From positions 2,690,001-2,754,000 of the forward strand of contig NZ_CP032509.1 in NCBI RefSeq assembly GCF_003952725.1: 64,000 nucleotides of DNA. Direction: 5' to 3'. A model generated the notes under the pieces. That model was not told where the DNA came from and made no database searches. It was given only the letters and a program-made list of their open reading frames with translations. Shown here piece after piece: positions 18,542 to 27,017 of the stretch. Source of the stretch: Georhizobium profundi (GTDB lineage Bacteria; Pseudomonadota; Alphaproteobacteria; Rhizobiales; Rhizobiaceae). The position numbers and the translations under genes were made by a program. The first letter of the stretch is position 1. Each line of letters opens with the position of its first letter.

Positions 18542-18715
18542 ATGCGCAGCAAGCCGATTGGCCACAAACCACGCGTTACGGATGACAAGACCCTGCAGGC
18601 CATTGTCCAGCGCCTGAGACAGGACGGGTGCGAACCCGACGAAATTCACCGGCTCGTCGTGCGTGAGGCCGTCGTCGACCTGGACGCCCTGAATGCGGTG
18701 CTGCGCGCGGCCTGA
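18542..18715 (+). CDS. 57-residue protein of unknown function
   Basis: The open frame starts at an ATG eight bases after AGGATGA-type bases and ends with TGA at 18715. The product is charged and soluble-looking, with basic N-terminus MRSKPIGHKPRVTDDKTL followed by two predicted amphipathic helices: LQAIVQRLRQDGC, then a turn EPDEI and HRLVVREAVVDLDALNAVL. The helix-turn-helix-like spacing is suggestive, but I know no named family for it. Its G+C-rich third positions match neighbouring genes, which supports coding. It stands alone between purU (divergent) and mmsB (convergent), with a strong dyad upstream. Confidence 0.65.
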   Translation: MRSKPIGHKPRVTDDKTLQAIVQRLRQDGCEPDEIHRLVVREAVVDLDALNAVLRAA

Positions 18716-18754
18716 TTGCCGCAAAGCCAATACATCCAACTTCAATCTCGCCGA

Positions 18755-19624
18755 TCAACGGCGGGATTGGCCCGCCAACGCTTCGATCATCGCTGAAAAA
18801 TCCCGGCCCTTGCCGCCTTCGGCAACGAAGGCCTCATACAGCTCCGTTGCCCGTTCGCCCATGGGCGTTGCCGCATCGACGCCCTCTGCCGCCGCCTGGG
18901 ACAATTTCAGATCCTTCAGCATGAGTTCTGCCGCGAAGCCGGGTCGGTACTCATTATCGGCAGGACTTTGCGGGCCTATGCCCGGTGCCGGGCAATAGGT
19001 GTTCATCGACCAGCAGGAGCCGGACGAGGTGGACACCACGTCAAACACGCTTTGGCGCGACAGGCCAAGCTTGTCTGCCAACACAAAGGCTTCGCATACG
19101 CCGATCATCGAGATGCCGAGGATCATGTTGTTGCAGATCTTCGCGGCCTGGCCGGCCCCGGCTGCACCACAATGCACCGCCTTCTTGCCCATGATCTCGA
19201 AGAGCGGCTGTGCCACGGCAAACGCTTCGTCCGTTCCGCCTGCCATGAAAGTGAGCGTGCCCGCCGCGGCACCGCCCACACCGCCTGAGACGGGCGCGTC
19301 GACGCTGAGGAGCCCGGCAGCCTCGGCGGCGGCGTGAGCTGCCCGCGCGCTCTCCACATCCACCGTCGAGCAGTCGATGAGACACGCCCCCTTGCGGGCA
19401 GCCGGAACGATTTCACCGTAGACGGACTGAAGGATGCTGCCGCTCGGCAGCATCGTGATCACCACGTCCTGGTCACGCGCAGCCTCCGCAGCGCTTGCAG
19501 CTGATCGCACGCCATCGATCTGAACGCCGGCCACGTCGAAGCCGGTGACTTCGTGGCCAGCCTTGACCAGATTGGTGGCCATCGGCGCACCCATGTTACC
19601 AAGTCCTATAAAACCGACGCGCAT
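18755..19624 (-). CDS. mmsB: 3-hydroxyisobutyrate dehydrogenase
   Basis: MmsB oxidises 3-hydroxyisobutyrate to methylmalonate semialdehyde with NAD+ in valine degradation, feeding MmsA. The 289-residue protein opens with the Rossmann motif VGFIGLGNMGAPMATNL, has the substrate loop DAPVSGGVGGAAAGTL near residue 115, and the catalytic lysine in GAGQAAKICNN near 170. I chose the ATG at 19624 because GGGAGGG precedes it; it lies 26 bases after the stop of the 3-hydroxyisobutyryl-CoA hydrolase gene. It is the last gene of the minus-strand valine run. Confidence 0.94.
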   Translation of the reverse strand: MRVGFIGLGNMGAPMATNLVKAGHEVTGFDVAGVQIDGVRSAASAAEAARDQDVVITMLPSGSILQSVYGEIVPAARKGACLIDCSTVDVESARAAHAAAEAAGLLSVDAPVSGGVGGAAAGTLTFMAGGTDEAFAVAQPLFEIMGKKAVHCGAAGAGQAAKICNNMILGISMIGVCEAFVLADKLGLSRQSVFDVVSTSSGSCWSMNTYCPAPGIGPQSPADNEYRPGFAAELMLKDLKLSQAAAEGVDAATPMGERATELYEAFVAEGGKGRDFSAMIEALAGQSRR

Positions 19625-19650
19625 GATCGACCCTCCCTCATCTTCTGCAG

Positions 19651-20694
19651 TCAAATTACCAGTTCTTCGTTGCCGAGCGGCGCCAACATCGCGGCAGCGT
19701 CGCCGGCCGCTTCCTCAAGGCTCGCATGGCGCCATTGCGGATTGCGATCCTTGTCGATCAGTTGGGCGCGCACGCCTTCGAGAAAGTCTCCCTGATCCAT
19801 GCAGCGCCACACGAACCGGTATTCCTGGCGCAGAGCATCACCGACGTCCGCAAAGCCGGCTGCTGCTGCAATGATCAGGGTCGTGCACTGGACCGAAAGC
19901 GGGCTCGCTCTTCTGATCGCTTTCGCAGCGTCCTGCTGCCAGTTGCCGTCCGCCGATGCTGCGTCCAGGCGCTGCAGATGCACGACTGGATCGGTGCCCT
20001 CGAATGCTTCGTCGACCTCATGCGCAATGGAGCGCAGATTGCCGGCATACGGGTCGGCGCGATAATCGCTGATCGCGGATGCGTCCCCGCTCTCACAGAA
20101 TGCAGCCACCATGTCGCTCAAACGCTCGTGCGGGACCAGATGATCGGCAAAGCCCGTGTAGATCGCGCCATCGGCCTTCAGTCGCATGCCGGTGAGCCCG
20201 AGATAGAGGCCCATCCGTCCAGGCGCATGGCCGAGAATGAACGAGCCGCCAACATCCGGCACGAGCCCGATGCCGCATTCGGGCATGGCGAGCATCGTGC
20301 GTTCGGTCACGATCCGATGCGAGCCATGGGCGCCGATACCGACGCCACCGCCGAGCGTGATGCCGTCCATCAACGCGACATATGGCTTTGAATAGTGGGC
20401 GATCAGCGCATTGAGGCGGTATTCGTCGCTCCAGAAGCGTCGCCCATGCTCGAAGTCCCCTGCCATGCCGGATCGATACAGATCCTGGATGTCGCCACCG
20501 GCGCAGAAGGCCTTCTCACCGGCAGCATCGACGATGACCAGCGCCACATCCGGGTCGTCCCGCCAGATCAGCAGCGCATGTTCGATGGCGAGCGCCATGG
20601 CATGGGTCAGCGCATTGAGAGCATGCGGGCGATTGAGCGTGATGCGCCCTGCCCGCCCCTGCTTGCGGATGATGACTTCAGGCGCTTCGCTCAA
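19651..20694 (-). CDS. 3-hydroxyisobutyryl-CoA hydrolase (enoyl-CoA hydratase/isomerase family)
   Basis: The 347-residue product is a crotonase-fold enzyme with the longer C-terminal part typical of HIBCH. Oxyanion-hole residues sit in KAFCAGGDIQDLY (near 60) and MDGITLGGGVGIG (near 108); MPECGIGLVPDVGGS carries the catalytic glutamate and aspartate expected for the hydrolase. It would release 3-hydroxyisobutyrate for MmsB. The start is a TTG that overlaps the stop of the acyl-CoA dehydrogenase gene (TTGA), which indicates translational coupling. An enoyl-CoA hydratase role is less likely given the length and neighbours. Confidence 0.9.
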   Translation of the reverse strand: MSEAPEVIIRKQGRAGRITLNRPHALNALTHAMALAIEHALLIWRDDPDVALVIVDAAGEKAFCAGGDIQDLYRSGMAGDFEHGRRFWSDEYRLNALIAHYSKPYVALMDGITLGGGVGIGAHGSHRIVTERTMLAMPECGIGLVPDVGGSFILGHAPGRMGLYLGLTGMRLKADGAIYTGFADHLVPHERLSDMVAAFCESGDASAISDYRADPYAGNLRSIAHEVDEAFEGTDPVVHLQRLDAASADGNWQQDAAKAIRRASPLSVQCTTLIIAAAAGFADVGDALRQEYRFVWRCMDQGDFLEGVRAQLIDKDRNPQWRHASLEEAAGDAAAMLAPLGNEELVI

Positions 20695-21839
20695 TGTCCG
20701 CGTTCCTTCAAAAGCGCACGAGCGGTGATGAGGCGCATGATTTCGTTGGTGCCCTCCAGGATCTGGTGGACCCGGAGATCGCGGACGATCTTCTCGATTC
20801 CATAGTCGGCTAAATAGCCATAGCCGCCGTGCAGCTGCAGCGCCTGGTTGGCGACCTCGAATGCCGTGTCCGTCACGAATCGCTTGGCCATGGCGCAGAA
20901 TTTGGTTGCGTCCGGCGCACCCTGATCCAGTTTCCAGGCAGCCTGGCGCAAAAAGATTCGCGCGGCCTGCAACTCAGTTTCCATATCCGCCAGGCGGAAC
21001 TGCAACCCCTGGAATTGATCCAGCGTCTGGCCGAAAGCCTTGCGTTCGCCGGTATAGGACAGCGCCTTGTCGAGCGCCGTCTGGGCCGCTCCCAAGGCAC
21101 AGGCTGCGATGTTCAGCCGCCCGCCGTCCAGACCGGCCATCGCATATTTGAAGCCCTCGCCTTCTTTGCCCAGAAGATGATTAGCCGGCACATCACAATC
21201 GTCGAATCGCACTTCGCTCGTCGGCTGCGCACGCCATCCCATCTTCTTTTCCAGAGCGCCGAAGGAAAGCCCAGGCGTTCCATCCTCCACAATAACAGCG
21301 GAGATGCCCGAAGGTCCCGTTTGGCCGGTGCGTGCCATGACGATGTAGAGATCGGAATAGGAGCCGCCCGAGATGAAAGACTTGGTGCCGTTCAGGCGCA
21401 ATGTGTCGCCCATGCGCTCGGCGCGCGTGGCGAGTGCGGCGGCATCGGAGCCGGAATTCGGTTCGGTCAGGCAGTATGACGCGATCACGTCCATGCGGGC
21501 GAGCGGCGCCAGCCAACGATCCTGCGTCGCCTCGTCGCCGAATCGATCGATCATCCAGGCGCACATGTTGTGGATGGACAAAAAGGCGGCGACGGACGGA
21601 CAGGCCATCGACAGCGCCTCGAAGATCAACGCTGCGTCGAGCCGCGTAAGGCCGGAGCCACCGTTTTCTTCACGGACATAAATGCCAGCAAGCCCAAGGG
21701 CGGCAGCATCCTTCAGCACATCCTTGGGGATGGTGCCCGCCTCTTCCCAGGCGGAGGCATGGGGCGCGATCCGCTCGGAGCCGAAATCGCGCGCCATTTC
21801 GAATATCGCGAGCTGTTCCTCGCTTAGCGCAAAATCCAT
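20691..21839 (-). CDS. Acyl-CoA dehydrogenase, probably isobutyryl-CoA specific
   Basis: The 382-residue product is a FAD-dependent acyl-CoA dehydrogenase. Signature stretches are YCLTEPNSGSDAAAL near residue 128, LNGTKSFISGGSYSDLYIVMARTG near 157, ERKAFGQTLDQFQGLQFRLADME near 270, and the C-terminal QILEGTNEIMRLI with the glutamate that acts as base. Its two downstream neighbours act on 3-hydroxyisobutyryl-CoA and 3-hydroxyisobutyrate, which points to isobutyryl-CoA (valine) or a similar branched acyl-CoA as substrate. The ATG at 21839 follows GGGAGG. The substrate assignment is from context. Confidence 0.9.
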   Translation of the reverse strand: MDFALSEEQLAIFEMARDFGSERIAPHASAWEEAGTIPKDVLKDAAALGLAGIYVREENGGSGLTRLDAALIFEALSMACPSVAAFLSIHNMCAWMIDRFGDEATQDRWLAPLARMDVIASYCLTEPNSGSDAAALATRAERMGDTLRLNGTKSFISGGSYSDLYIVMARTGQTGPSGISAVIVEDGTPGLSFGALEKKMGWRAQPTSEVRFDDCDVPANHLLGKEGEGFKYAMAGLDGGRLNIAACALGAAQTALDKALSYTGERKAFGQTLDQFQGLQFRLADMETELQAARIFLRQAAWKLDQGAPDATKFCAMAKRFVTDTAFEVANQALQLHGGYGYLADYGIEKIVRDLRVHQILEGTNEIMRLITARALLKERGH

Positions 21840-21932
21840 CGCCTGACCCTCCCGATCGTTGCCGGAAGGTTGCACTATCGCGATGGAATGACAATTGCCA
21901 GCAATGGCTAGGCGCGACCGCCGCGCACTGAA

Positions 21933-22265
21933 TCAGGCCGCCGCCCTTTCCTTCTCGGTGCCGGGGGCGAGCGTAACCTCGAGCCCGTCGAGGTCTTCGC
22001 TCATGATGATTTGACAGGACAGGCGCGAGTTGTTTTCAACCATGAAGGCGGCGTCGAGCATGTCGACTTCCTCGTCTTCCTGCGGGTGGAGACGATCGAG
22101 CCATTCATCGGCGACATAGACGTGGCAGGTCGCGCAAGCGCAGGCGCCGCCGCATTCGGCGTTGATGTTCAAGCCCCAGTCGCGGATGATTTCCATCACC
22201 CGGAAGCCTTCGAGAGCCTCGAGACGGTGCTGGACGCCGTCCTGATCGGTGACATTGATGTGCAT
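21933..22265 (-). CDS. 2Fe-2S ferredoxin, adrenodoxin-like
   Basis: The 110-residue product has the vertebrate/bacterial-type cluster pattern: C-x5-C-x2-C in ECGGACACATCHVYV (near residues 38-46) and a fourth cysteine in SRLSCQII near 83. The insert WLDRLHPQEDEEVDMLD is typical of adrenodoxin-like ferredoxins. It is the last gene of the cysG-DUF2849-cysI-DUF934 run, 29 bp after DUF934, so donating electrons to the sulfite reductase is plausible; service to a cytochrome P450 or Fe-S assembly (Isc) cannot be excluded. Confidence 0.92.
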   Translation of the reverse strand: MHINVTDQDGVQHRLEALEGFRVMEIIRDWGLNINAECGGACACATCHVYVADEWLDRLHPQEDEEVDMLDAAFMVENNSRLSCQIIMSEDLDGLEVTLAPGTEKERAAA

Positions 22266-22294
22266 CGGATCGCCTTTACGGAACGGAACGGGAA

Positions 22295-22831
22295 TCAGGC
22301 GGAGCGACGCCGCCAGCTATAGCCTTGTCCGGCCTGCGCATCCTTCGCAGTCGGTTGATAGTGGAGAGATATACCGCCGGGACGGCCTTCCTCAAGACGC
22401 TTCAGCGTCGTTGCGCTCTTGACCGAGAAGCTGTCGAAGCCAACCCGACGCATGAGCGGTATCTGATCGATGAGCACGTCACCCACGGCGCGGATTTCGC
22501 CGCCATAGCCCAACTGCTCGCGCAGCATCGCAGCATGCGAGAAGCCGCGGCCATCGGAGAACTTTGGAAAATCGATCGCGACCAGAGCGATCTGGCCGAG
22601 CATGTCGGCGATCGTCTCCGGCTCGTCATCGGGCGAAATCAACACGCCAATGCGGCGCGTGTTGCGCCCGGGTTCCAAGCCAACGCCGTGTCGCTGCTCG
22701 TCGGACAGCGCAACGAATGCTTCCAGAGGAACGATCACGTCGCCCTCCGGCAATTCGTCCTGAAACTCGACGATCTGCCAGGGATCGTTGGCGACGAAGC
22801 CCTGCTCCGTCCAGACTTTTACTTCAGTCAT
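22295..22831 (-). CDS. DUF934 family protein
   Basis: The 178-residue product belongs to the DUF934 group found in assimilatory sulfate/sulfite operons of proteobacteria. Typical stretches are VIVPLEAFVAL near residue 35, IGVLISPDDEPETIADML, FPKFSDGRGFSHAAMLREQLGYGGEIRAVGDVLIDQIPLMRRVGFDSF, and C-terminal ISLHYQP. Its biochemical role is unknown. The ATG at 22831 lies nine bases after the cysI stop, with GGACAG just before it; an adjacent TTG is a less likely start. Position between cysI and ferredoxin suggests an accessory role in sulfite reduction. Confidence 0.9.
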   Translation of the reverse strand: MTEVKVWTEQGFVANDPWQIVEFQDELPEGDVIVPLEAFVALSDEQRHGVGLEPGRNTRRIGVLISPDDEPETIADMLGQIALVAIDFPKFSDGRGFSHAAMLREQLGYGGEIRAVGDVLIDQIPLMRRVGFDSFSVKSATTLKRLEEGRPGGISLHYQPTAKDAQAGQGYSWRRRSA

Positions 22832-22840
22832 CAACTGTCC

Positions 22841-24511
22841 TCACGCCGCCTTGGCCGGCTCGCCATAGAGCGCTGTCTTGAAGGGCTGAGCGCCGACGCG
22901 GCGGTAAGCCTGGATGAAGGTCTCCTCCGGCGAGGTGCGCAGGCCGAGATAGGTGTCGACAACCGTCTCGATCGCATCGGTGATCTTTTCTGGCTCAAAG
23001 CCGCGACCGACGATCTCACCGATCGACGTCTCGTTGTCTGCCGAGCCGCCAAGCGTGATCTGGTAGAGCTCAGCGCCCTTTTTCTCGACGCCGAGAATAC
23101 CGATGTGGCCCACATGGTGGTGGCCGCAGGCGTTGATGCAGCCCGAAATCTTGATCTTCAGCTCGCCGATCTCCAGCTGCCGCTCGGCACTGCCGAATCG
23201 GTTGGAGATTTCCTGGGCGACAGGGATCGAGCGGGCGTTCGCCAGCGCGCAATAGTCGAGGCCCGGGCACGCAATGATGTCGGTGATCAGGTTGTTGTTG
23301 GCGGTCGCAAGCTCCGCACCGGCCAGCTGGTCGTAGACGGCCTTCAGATCGGCGAGCGCAACGTGAGGCAGAACGAGGTTCTGCTCGTGCGTCACGCGGA
23401 TCTCATCCTGGCTGTAGGCTTCGGCGATATCGGCGATCAGGTCCATCTGCACGTCGGACGCATCGCCAGGAATGCCACCGATCGGCTTCAGCGAAATGGT
23501 CACGACGCCGTAATCCGGGTTCTTGTGCGCCGTCACGTTCTGCTGCACCCAGGCGGCAAATTGTGCGTCACGCTTCTTCTCGGCTGCCAGCAGAGCCCAC
23601 CCTTCGGAACGCTCCGGCAGATCGGGTATGGCAAAATAGCTTGTGATCGCCGCGATATCGGCATCCGGCAAGGCAAGCTCGCCAGCGCGCAACTTCTCCC
23701 ACTCCGCTTCGATCTGCGCCGTCAGTTCCTCGGTCCCGGTCTCGTGGACGAGGATCTTGATGCGCGCCTTGTACTTGTTGTCGCGGCGACCGAAGAGGTT
23801 GTAAACGCGCAGGATCGCCGTCGTGTAGGACAGCAATTCGCTCTCCGGCAGGAATTCGCGGATCAGCTTCGCAACCATGGGCGTACGGCCCTGACCGCCG
23901 CCGATATAGACCGCAAAACCGAGCTCGCCTGCATCGTTCTTCTTCAGGTGCAGGCCGATATCGTGTGTCTGGATCGCAGCGCGATCGCGCTCGGCGCCCG
24001 TGACCGCGATCTTGAACTTGCGCGGCAGGAACGAAAATTCCGGATGGACCGACGACCACTGCCGTAGAATCTCTGCGTAGGGCCGCGGATCGGCGACCTC
24101 GTCGGCGGCGACGCCGGCGAAGTGATCGGCCGTGACATTGCGGATGCAGTTGCCCGAGGTCTGGATGGCGTGCATCTCAACTTCGGCCAGCTCTTCCAGA
24201 ATCTTGGGCGTGTCGACCAATTTCGGCCAGTTGTACTGGATGTTCTGGCGCGTGGTGAAATGGCCGTAACCACGGTCGTACACGCGCGCGATATGGGCGA
24301 GCCTGCGCATCTGCGTCGACGAGAGGGTTCCGTAAGGAACCGCCACGCGCAGCATGTAGGCATGCAGTTGCAGATAGACGCCGTTCATCAGCCGCAGCGG
24401 CTTGAATTGATCCTCGGTGATCTCGCCGGAGACGCGACGGTCGACCTGGTCGCGATACTGCTCGACCCGCTCGCGCACGAAGGCGTGGTCGAATTCATCG
24501 TAACGATACAT
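22841..24511 (-). CDS. cysI: Sulfite (nitrite/sulfite) reductase hemoprotein
   Basis: The 556-residue protein is a siroheme and 4Fe-4S reductase that takes sulfite to sulfide (or nitrite to ammonia) with six electrons. The cluster/siroheme ligands appear as IIACPGLDYCALAN (C-x5-C, near residue 420) and ISGCINACGHHHVGH (C-x3-C, near 460). It has both ferredoxin-like repeats of the family, including VRVAVPYGTLSSTQMRRLAHIA near 55. No separate CysJ flavoprotein is nearby; the ferredoxin two genes downstream is the likely donor. CysG upstream makes the siroheme. Sulfite is favoured as substrate by the operon content. Confidence 0.93.
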   Translation of the reverse strand: MYRYDEFDHAFVRERVEQYRDQVDRRVSGEITEDQFKPLRLMNGVYLQLHAYMLRVAVPYGTLSSTQMRRLAHIARVYDRGYGHFTTRQNIQYNWPKLVDTPKILEELAEVEMHAIQTSGNCIRNVTADHFAGVAADEVADPRPYAEILRQWSSVHPEFSFLPRKFKIAVTGAERDRAAIQTHDIGLHLKKNDAGELGFAVYIGGGQGRTPMVAKLIREFLPESELLSYTTAILRVYNLFGRRDNKYKARIKILVHETGTEELTAQIEAEWEKLRAGELALPDADIAAITSYFAIPDLPERSEGWALLAAEKKRDAQFAAWVQQNVTAHKNPDYGVVTISLKPIGGIPGDASDVQMDLIADIAEAYSQDEIRVTHEQNLVLPHVALADLKAVYDQLAGAELATANNNLITDIIACPGLDYCALANARSIPVAQEISNRFGSAERQLEIGELKIKISGCINACGHHHVGHIGILGVEKKGAELYQITLGGSADNETSIGEIVGRGFEPEKITDAIETVVDTYLGLRTSPEETFIQAYRRVGAQPFKTALYGEPAKAA

Positions 24512-24523
24512 GCGAAGCGTCCT

Positions 24524-24850
24524 TCAGGCTGCGATTGCAGCGGCATCATCTGCAAGCGTTTCGGCCTGCTTGCCAAGATCGAGGCGTACGGTCGGGCCTG
24601 TCGCGCGAATGCGCTCACGCAAGCGAAGCGGATAAAGGTGTCCGTCACGCTCCTCGACATCAACCAGCGTCACATCGACGACCTGGATGTCGAATGCCGC
24701 CACTTTCTCGGCATCCTGAAGGCCCGTCAGCGCTGCCTCGTGGCGCGCGACGAAAGCCTCGTCGATCGTTTCCTGCCAGGAACCATCGGCACCGAGCCAG
24801 ACGGCGATGCCGTCGCTGAGCCGATTGGCGGTGAGAACCTTGAGAGCCAT
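24524..24850 (-). CDS. DUF2849 family protein
   Basis: The 108-residue protein begins MALKVLTANRLSDGIAVWLGADGSW, the usual opening of the DUF2849 family, which is confined largely to alphaproteobacteria and sits between cysG and cysI. It also has HLYPLRLRERIRATGPTVRLDLG near residue 70. The function is not known; a role in delivering siroheme or regulating sulfite reduction would fit the context but is inference. The ATG follows AAAAGGAGT. It starts 23 bases after cysG and ends 13 bases before cysI, so it is within one operon. Confidence 0.9.
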   Translation of the reverse strand: MALKVLTANRLSDGIAVWLGADGSWQETIDEAFVARHEAALTGLQDAEKVAAFDIQVVDVTLVDVEERDGHLYPLRLRERIRATGPTVRLDLGKQAETLADDAAAIAA

Positions 24851-24872
24851 GCGTGAACTCCTTTTCTTATCT

Positions 24873-26300
24873 TTAAGCCGCTTCGCTGGCCGCCATGAGC
24901 GGCTCCAGCAGCGTTGAATTTGCAAAATTGGCGCCGGCAACAGCGTCGCCGATGATGACCATGACAGGACCGGTCAGATCGCTGCGATCCTGGATCGCCG
25001 GGAGATCGGCCAGGACGCCGTGGAAGAGCCGCCGATCCGAGCGGCTGGCATTCTCGATCACGGCGACCGTCGTATCGGGCGACATGCCGGCTGCGACCAG
25101 GCGGCGCGCCACGTCGGCGGCCACGGTCCGGCCCATATAGACGGCAATCGTCGCACCCGAGCATGCCAGGCTCGCCCAGTCGGGCAGCGTCTCACCCTGA
25201 AGATCATGGCCGGTCGTGAAAACCATTGAGGATGCGACGCCACGCAGCGTCAGCGGAAGTTCAAAGTCTGCCGCTGCAGCGAATGCGGATGTGATGCCCG
25301 GAACGATTTCATAACCGATCCCGGCATCACGCAATGCGGCCATTTCCTCAGCAGCGCGCCCGTAGACCAGCGGATCGCCGGATTTCAGCCGAACCACGCG
25401 CTTGCCGGTGGAAGCGAGTTCGACCAGAAGCGCATTGATCTCGTTCTGCGACTTGGAATGGCAGCCCTTGCGCTTGCCCACGGAAAACCTGTCGGCATCG
25501 CGACGGCCCATGTCGACGATCGCCTGAGGCACAAGCGCGTCGTAAACAATGGCGTCGGCTTCCATCATCACCCGCTGCGCGCGCAGGGTCAGAAGATCGA
25601 CCGCGCCCGGACCTGCGCCAACCAGCCAGACATGGCCTTCGACATCCTCGCGCTGGCGCAGCATGCGTGTCGCCTCGCGTCGGGCTTGGGAAAGATCACC
25701 ACGAGAGACGTGGTCGGCGACGCCGCCTTCGAAGAAACGGCGCCAGAAAATGCGGCGGGCGACACCACGAGGCATCAGCCGGTCGACCGCGATACGGTAG
25801 CTCGCTGCAAGACGTGCCAGAGACCCCAAAGACGGTGACAGCATCTGATCGATGCGCGAGCGGATCATCTGGCCGAGAACCGGTCCGGCCCCTTCGGTGC
25901 CGATCGCCACAGCCACCGGCGCGCGATTGACCAAAGCCGGCGTATAGAAATCACATTCGTCCGGCTGGTCCACGGCGTTTGCCGGGATGCGCAACGCGCG
26001 CGCTTCCGCGACGATCCGCCGATCCTCGGCAGCATCCCCTGTCGCAGCAAAGACGAGAACCGCGCTCTCGATCGCGTCGCGCGAAAAGCCGGCGGGGATG
26101 TGGGAGATTCCGTTTTCGCGGATGAAACGCGCGAAATCATCTGCCGGAGCGTCTGCGTATACGCGGATGTCGGCGCGCGTGTTCAGAAGCAGGCGCGTCT
26201 TGGCGAAAGCTTCGGCGCCGTTACCGAAGATCGCAACAACGCGGTCCTCGACCTTGAAAAAGGCCGGAAAGACGCTGAGCTGTTGTTCGCGGTCGGCCAC
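24873..26300 (-). CDS. cysG: Siroheme synthase (fused dehydrogenase/ferrochelatase and uroporphyrinogen-III methyltransferase)
   Basis: The 475-residue protein has an N-terminal precorrin-2 dehydrogenase/ferrochelatase module with the nucleotide motif VVAIFGNGAEAFAKTRLLL near residue 18, a dimerisation region, and a C-terminal SUMT domain starting GHVWLVGAGPGAVDLLTLRA near 220, with VVRLKSGDPLVYGRAAEE and VPGITSAFAAAA. The product siroheme is the cofactor of CysI encoded two genes on. I chose the GTG at 26300, seven bases after AGGAG; the frame stays open further upstream but without family similarity. It is the first gene of the operon. Confidence 0.94.
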   Translation of the reverse strand: MADREQQLSVFPAFFKVEDRVVAIFGNGAEAFAKTRLLLNTRADIRVYADAPADDFARFIRENGISHIPAGFSRDAIESAVLVFAATGDAAEDRRIVAEARALRIPANAVDQPDECDFYTPALVNRAPVAVAIGTEGAGPVLGQMIRSRIDQMLSPSLGSLARLAASYRIAVDRLMPRGVARRIFWRRFFEGGVADHVSRGDLSQARREATRMLRQREDVEGHVWLVGAGPGAVDLLTLRAQRVMMEADAIVYDALVPQAIVDMGRRDADRFSVGKRKGCHSKSQNEINALLVELASTGKRVVRLKSGDPLVYGRAAEEMAALRDAGIGYEIVPGITSAFAAAADFELPLTLRGVASSMVFTTGHDLQGETLPDWASLACSGATIAVYMGRTVAADVARRLVAAGMSPDTTVAVIENASRSDRRLFHGVLADLPAIQDRSDLTGPVMVIIGDAVAGANFANSTLLEPLMAASEAA

Positions 26301-26587
26301 GATGCACTCCTGTTGATCTAGTGTGCATTGTGCCGGAGAGCCGCGCTGCAAAGAAGAAACAGGAATGCGTTCGCAAAAGTCTTGCCGGATGCGCTTTTCA
26401 TCTCCGTCGGGAAAAGCGAACGATTTCTTCCCGAACCGCACACGCCGCAAAACCACCGGGAAATCAAAGAGGTTTCGGAGAGCCGCTGCACGTTGGCCAT
26501 ACGGTGCGCTCGAATATGTCTGCCGGGCACTTCCCCCGCGCTGAGACTCGCCTATCCTTCCATCATCAGCCCATGCTGGAGGTCACC

Positions 26588-27010
26588 ATGCGCATCAAGA
26601 CTGCATTTATTGGCCTGCTGCTTGCCGCCTTGCCTTTCGCTCCTCTTCCGGCTTTGGCGGACGATGTCGAGGAGGCTCAAGCGGTCATCGAAAGCCAGAT
26701 TACGGCATTCCTCAACGACGACGCCGATGCCGCCTATTTCCACGCTGCGCCCGAGATCCAGACGATGTTTGTCGACAAGGATCGCTTCTTCCAGATGGTC
26801 CAGAGCAGCTATGCGCCGGTTTATCGACCCAACAATTTCGCCTTTGGCCGCTCACGTCCGCTCGCAGGCGATCGCATCGCGCAGGAGGTGCTGATTGCCG
26901 GGCCCGACGGGGATGACTGGACGGCGCTTTACATCCTCAAGAAGCAGGAGGATGGCGTCTTCAAAATCAACGGCGTGCAGATGGTGAAGTCCGCCGCGCC
27001 GCAGACCTGA
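26588..27010 (+). CDS. DUF4864 family secreted protein
   Basis: The 140-residue product has a Sec signal peptide (residues 1-23, cleavage after ALA) and a small domain with EEAQAVIESQITAFLNDDADAAYFHAAPEIQTMF and a C-terminal VFKINGVQMV. This pattern, a helix pair followed by a curved sheet, is like NTF2-type DUF4864 proteins of alphaproteobacteria. No function is known. An ATG 12 bases upstream (MLEVT) is a possible alternative start. The gene is divergent from cysG across 287 bases in which I see no other gene, and it is convergent with tgt. Confidence 0.82.
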   Translation: MRIKTAFIGLLLAALPFAPLPALADDVEEAQAVIESQITAFLNDDADAAYFHAAPEIQTMFVDKDRFFQMVQSSYAPVYRPNNFAFGRSRPLAGDRIAQEVLIAGPDGDDWTALYILKKQEDGVFKINGVQMVKSAAPQT

Positions 27011-27017
27011 CGCTTGA

